Shown here one piece after another: positions 60,229-64,000 of a stretch of DNA of 64,000 nt; within the stretch, counting starts at the first letter, position 1, and each line of letters begins with the position of its first letter. The DNA is taken from positions 92,084,154 to 92,148,153 of the forward strand of contig NC_133971.1 in the NCBI RefSeq assembly GCF_031877795.1, read 5' to 3'. The position numbers and the translations under genes are program-made. A model generated the notes under the pieces. The model ran no database searches. It saw nothing but the letters and a program-made list of their open reading frames with translations, and was not told where the DNA came from. This DNA comes from Strix aluco (taxonomy: Eukaryota > Chordata > Aves > Strigiformes > Strigidae).

Positions 60229-63200
60229 CTAGAAAAACATCACATGAAAGAAGTATAATAAAAGAAGTGTTATAGGACATACATCATCAATATTTATGTA
60301 TTTATTGACAGTCCAATCCCAGAGAAGGAATCAGTGACAAAGCAATTATCACTGGGTTAGTATCCTCTCTTCAGAAGTGACTGGTATCAGCTGCTTTAAA
60401 ATAAGGTACAAGACACATCATAATATGCAGTGAGTCCGTATGATTCAGTAAATACACTAGTGTTCATAATGAAAGCTAAAACTGCTTCAAGATCAGTTGG
60501 AATTCAATTTTTAATATTATTGTAACTTGCAATGTCCATCATCCACAGGAAGAACTGCTTGAATCTTTTTACTTTTTAAAAATGTTATCATGGTTTTGGC
60601 TTCCATTACGTATCAGAGCAAATAATTCCATAGATTAAGTACAAATTATATGAAACATTTCCAGTTTTAATCAGCACACAGTCAAGACAAGATTAAAAAT
60701 AAGCCCATCCAAGCACAGCAGAGAGGTTTTGATCAAGCTGAGAGACTCTGCCTATTCCACATACCATGATCTCAAGCAGCAATTAAACTGGGAGATCATT
60801 TTATGCAGATTACAAATAAAAATACTTCAAGCATCTAGCCCTGAGCGTAGATTACGTCCAAGAGTTACAAGGGAAGGTCAGTTTCAGTTTCTCAAACTCA
60901 AAACAAGAGAATTATTGAACGCACTTGTCTGGAACATATCTCTGAAAACAGAGAACTAAAGTTGCACAGAACAGGAAGGGTAAGAGATGCTTTCATTTGA
61001 ATTCAAGGCAGGTTTCCTCTTTAAACCCAGGAGTGACACATTACCAAATGCAAATAAAAATTTCACTCCTCATGGTAGGGGACAACAAGAAGGAAAGGGT
61101 AAAAAAGGAACCTGAACAGGACGTTAAAATATTTTTTATTTCTTCCAAATAACTTTAAATACAGTCTGTGCAGCAAAATAAGTATTTAAAGCTGCATTTA
61201 AGCTGTAAAATGGTTTGGAGAGTGGCCTATCTCCTCTGAAGCATAACATGCCAGTAAACACTGCTTAACAGTGATCTTATCATAGTAGTTGAATATATTG
61301 AAAAAGCACTCATTGTGGCACTCAGCTACTTAACCTGCACCAGCAAGTACTCAGCATGCTTGTGATTAAACACTTCCACTTAGGTTACATTCTATTTTAA
61401 GGGCTTTCAAGCATTTTGCAACTGTACTTCAACCTGAGAAGGTCAGATTTGTACAGCCAAAATACCTCATGAACAGCGTACTAGGATTGTGCAATTTCAG
61501 TAAATAGTTTTTCCATGTAGTAAGATAAACTACACTCCTGATAGATACAACAGACATACAGGGGATGTCTCATCCATTCATCTCCCTTTGCTAATGCTAA
61601 CTTTTATCGTTATAGCAGAAGTTATGGAGCACTCTGTTTTTTGTCGTTGTTTTGGGGTTTTTTAAGGTAATGCAGAAGGACCAAAAAAAAAAAAAAAGAC
61701 TATGCCGTTACCATAAATAAAGGCATAGCAGAAAGTCCCACAGCATAGCAAAGGGGTAGGACACACAGGAACAAATGACTATGCAGCTATTAGCACAGTG
61801 ACGTCTGCATCTGTGTTTCATTAGGCATAGACCCACTAAGCAACAGAGAATGGGTTTGGAGGGGGACAGAAGAGAAAAAAGGATCTGGTGAAGTTAAGAA
61901 CAAAGACCATAAATGGAAGGAGGATGCCAGCTGCTGAGCACATGCGCACTAGACCTTCTCTGCTGCAAGTCACAGCTCTGCAATCTCCCAGCTTCTTGTT
62001 TCAGCTGCACCTTCCTCTTCACTGCACCTGGGGTCATCTGTGGGCTCCACACACTGCAGACCCCACACCAACCTCAAACCCATGCCCAGCCAGCCATAGC
62101 TTGGGACTGAAGGACTGGGACAAGGAAAAAGGGAAGAGAGACTTCACCTAAATCTTATCACCTCTCAGTGGAGCAATGACACATTCACCACAGAGCTGCT
62201 ACTTGAGTCAATTCCCTTCCTCCTCTGCACATCTGATCGCAATAAAATTCAAGTTCAGGGAGACCCTAAAAGTCAATCGCACCTCAAATCTTGGTACTGG
62301 CAGTAAAGAAACTGTAACCAGAAATGTTGTTCAGCAGGTTCTCATTGCCAACTGCAACGGAAACAAATACAAAACTGTTAATCCTGTATTTATAAAACTT
62401 ACAGAGAACACATGCTTGTACTCACACAGGTATCAAACAGAAAGAAGAAACTACTAGGTCATTGCTTGTCAATGAAAATGTGTGTTCCGCAGTAGGCTTA
62501 CTAGCATTTGGTCCACTCAAGAATACCTCAAAAGTAACCAGACTTCCCATATTTCCCCAGGGGGTTATTTTATATCTGGTGGCTCTCGTAGTCCAGAGGT
62601 CATCCTAGTAAGTGCAGCTCCATCACTGCACTCCATTTTATCATGCTATTAATATCGCTTAAAAGCAAGTATGCTCCCACCTCTATTCATGCAAGCCAAA
62701 AGCTTCCATCAGTTACCAAGGTTTGCTGCCACCTGTAGATTCACCACTCTTAATATTTCCCAAACTTAATTTGGGAAGGGAAATCAATAGCAAAGGTTGT
62801 CTCCCAAGAGAATGCTAAAGCCGTGGTCTTCTAGGCTATGAATTACAGGAAATTAAGTCAGCATTATACTGGTGTCAGTCAAAAGAAGCTATTTCAGAAG
62901 ATTAGAGGGAATTCACTGAAAGAACTGTTGATATTCCCTGTCTAGACATTTGTGAAAAATGGTATTGTGCTGACATAACCCATCGAGGAGAATGAAGAGG
63001 ATAAAAATACCCTGCATCAGCATACCAGGGACTTTAAAACATAAAAGTTAGCTATAAGTAAAACAAAGCCTGAACAAAACCAAAAAACAAAACAAAACAA
63101 ACAAGTGTTCATTACTTCAAGAGCTGTAAACCCAACACATTACATTACATTCTCTTTGTTTGAGATGCAATAAAAATCTCTTGCAAAAACAAAAATAAAG

Positions 63201-64000
63201 AAGTTCTACTGAAACAGTGTAACTTACTGCTTTGGCCGGCAAGTGCTAGTCAGACAAGTGCTTCCTAAACAGTACACAGCTACAGTCTTGATATCCCTCT
63301 CCCACTCCGCATGAATTGCCTTAAATATAAGCTGAGCTTGCACAGAGTCAAGACAATCAGTAACCTCTCAAGATCACCATTTTCTTCTGCTTCTCCATCA
63401 AAAGACTTGGTTGATGTAGTAACAACTATCTGGGCTACCAGCTATCTGAAAAGTAAAACTGACAGTGAGATTTGCTCTCCCTGAAGACAGCACAGCAGCT
63501 GTCAAGTAGGGAGTTACTGCTTTGTCTACCTGTCCTCCTGTCAATCAAGTCCTGAAATATTTTCCATGAAGGTGGCAGCAAAGGGAAAGTAGTATTCCAG
63601 CTGGCTTCTAAATAACTCTGCTATAGCTGAAGCCACCACAATCACTGTGGAGATCAACAGAGGACAGAAGTCAAAGGGAAACAGAAAGAAAAGGTCGCAT
63701 ACAGGACAAGAAAAGCATCAAAAGAAGGCTTGAGATAAAGGAAACATCTGTAGTTGTGAAAGATAAGCAGATCTCCCACAGTGTAGGTCACTGAAGACAA
63801 AACTAACAAGTTTGGGGGGGGGGGGGAAAAGGAGGACTAGGGTATTTCTAGAACTATCAACACCTCACAAAAAAACCAAACAAAAAACCCCAAAACGAAC
63901 CCTAAGCGATAGAAAATCCTGTATTTTAGGATTTATATCTCACTCTCCAAACACTATCGAAGGTCAGGACGGGACCTTATACAAGAATACACGAGATGTA
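60229..64000 (-). other. EPG5: EPG5 intron upstream of w1, incomplete
   Basis: At least 3.8 kb with no exon I can match to the preceding part of EPG5 on the - strand. It contains A runs near 61682, an A/C-rich patch near 63080-63105 and a 13-base G run at 63814-63826. The 87-codon open frame near 61888 is not supported. Confidence 0.65.
63814..63826 (+). repeat. Poly(G) run of 13
   Basis: A homopolymer of 13 G followed by AAAA. Such runs are unstable and prone to sequencing error. Confidence 0.9.

Noticed and set aside
63224-63440. Possible upstream EPG5 exon on the - strand, ending CAAAGCA|GTAAGT
   Set aside because: The donor is good, but no frame is open to it: the best frame stops about 75 bases before the donor and has no similarity to the EPG5 region expected before w1.
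1-64000. CRISPR arrays, bacterial operons, tRNA or rRNA genes
   Set aside because: No regularly spaced direct repeats, no Shine-Dalgarno-led gene strings, and no recognisable RNA gene were seen; the window is vertebrate nuclear DNA.

Overview
This is vertebrate nuclear DNA, almost certainly from a bird. It is AT-rich, coding sequence is broken into many small GT-AG exons, and the recognisable interspersed repeats are CR1-type LINE 3' ends plus LTR elements of a style I associate with bird genomes (songbirds in particular; the group is an inference). There are no bacterial genes, operons or CRISPR arrays.

Two protein-coding genes are supported, converging tail to tail. (1) SIGLEC15 on the + strand, about 6602-15535, in five coding exons that join into an intact 312-residue reading frame: a short signal peptide, a V-set Ig domain with the sialic-acid-binding arginine, a C2-set Ig domain, a transmembrane helix carrying a lysine, and a tail with a YENF tyrosine motif. 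(2) EPG5 on the - strand, about 60228 down to 19005. I resolve 33 consecutive coding exons whose phases all match, giving 5,504 coding bases (1,834 residues plus stop) with no break. This is the C-terminal ~71% of EPG5; the N-terminal exons lie beyond base 64000. The order SIGLEC15 (+) then EPG5 (-) matches human 18q12.3. The next genes in that block include ATP5F1A, a classic avian Z/W gene, so a Z-chromosome origin is likely but not proven here.

Layout: 1-6601, upstream DNA with no supported gene; 6602-15535, SIGLEC15; 15536-19004, a ~3.5 kb gap between the two 3' ends, with a CR1 tail; 19005-60228, the EPG5 3' UTR, exons and introns, with three CR1 pieces and a nested LTR-in-LTR insertion at about 53.3-55.1 kb; 60229-64000, part of a large EPG5 intron.

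The two genes do unrelated jobs. SIGLEC15 is a DAP12-coupled sialic-acid receptor of macrophages and osteoclast precursors. EPG5 is a RAB7 effector and tether that gives specificity to autophagosome-lysosome fusion. No novel multigene system was found. The points most worth a second look are the nested LTRs with a clean 5-bp target duplication, the minisatellite inside the outer LTR, a NAGNAG acceptor in EPG5, a possible frame-shifting cassette exon in SIGLEC15, and strongly strand-asymmetric C/T tracts in EPG5 introns.
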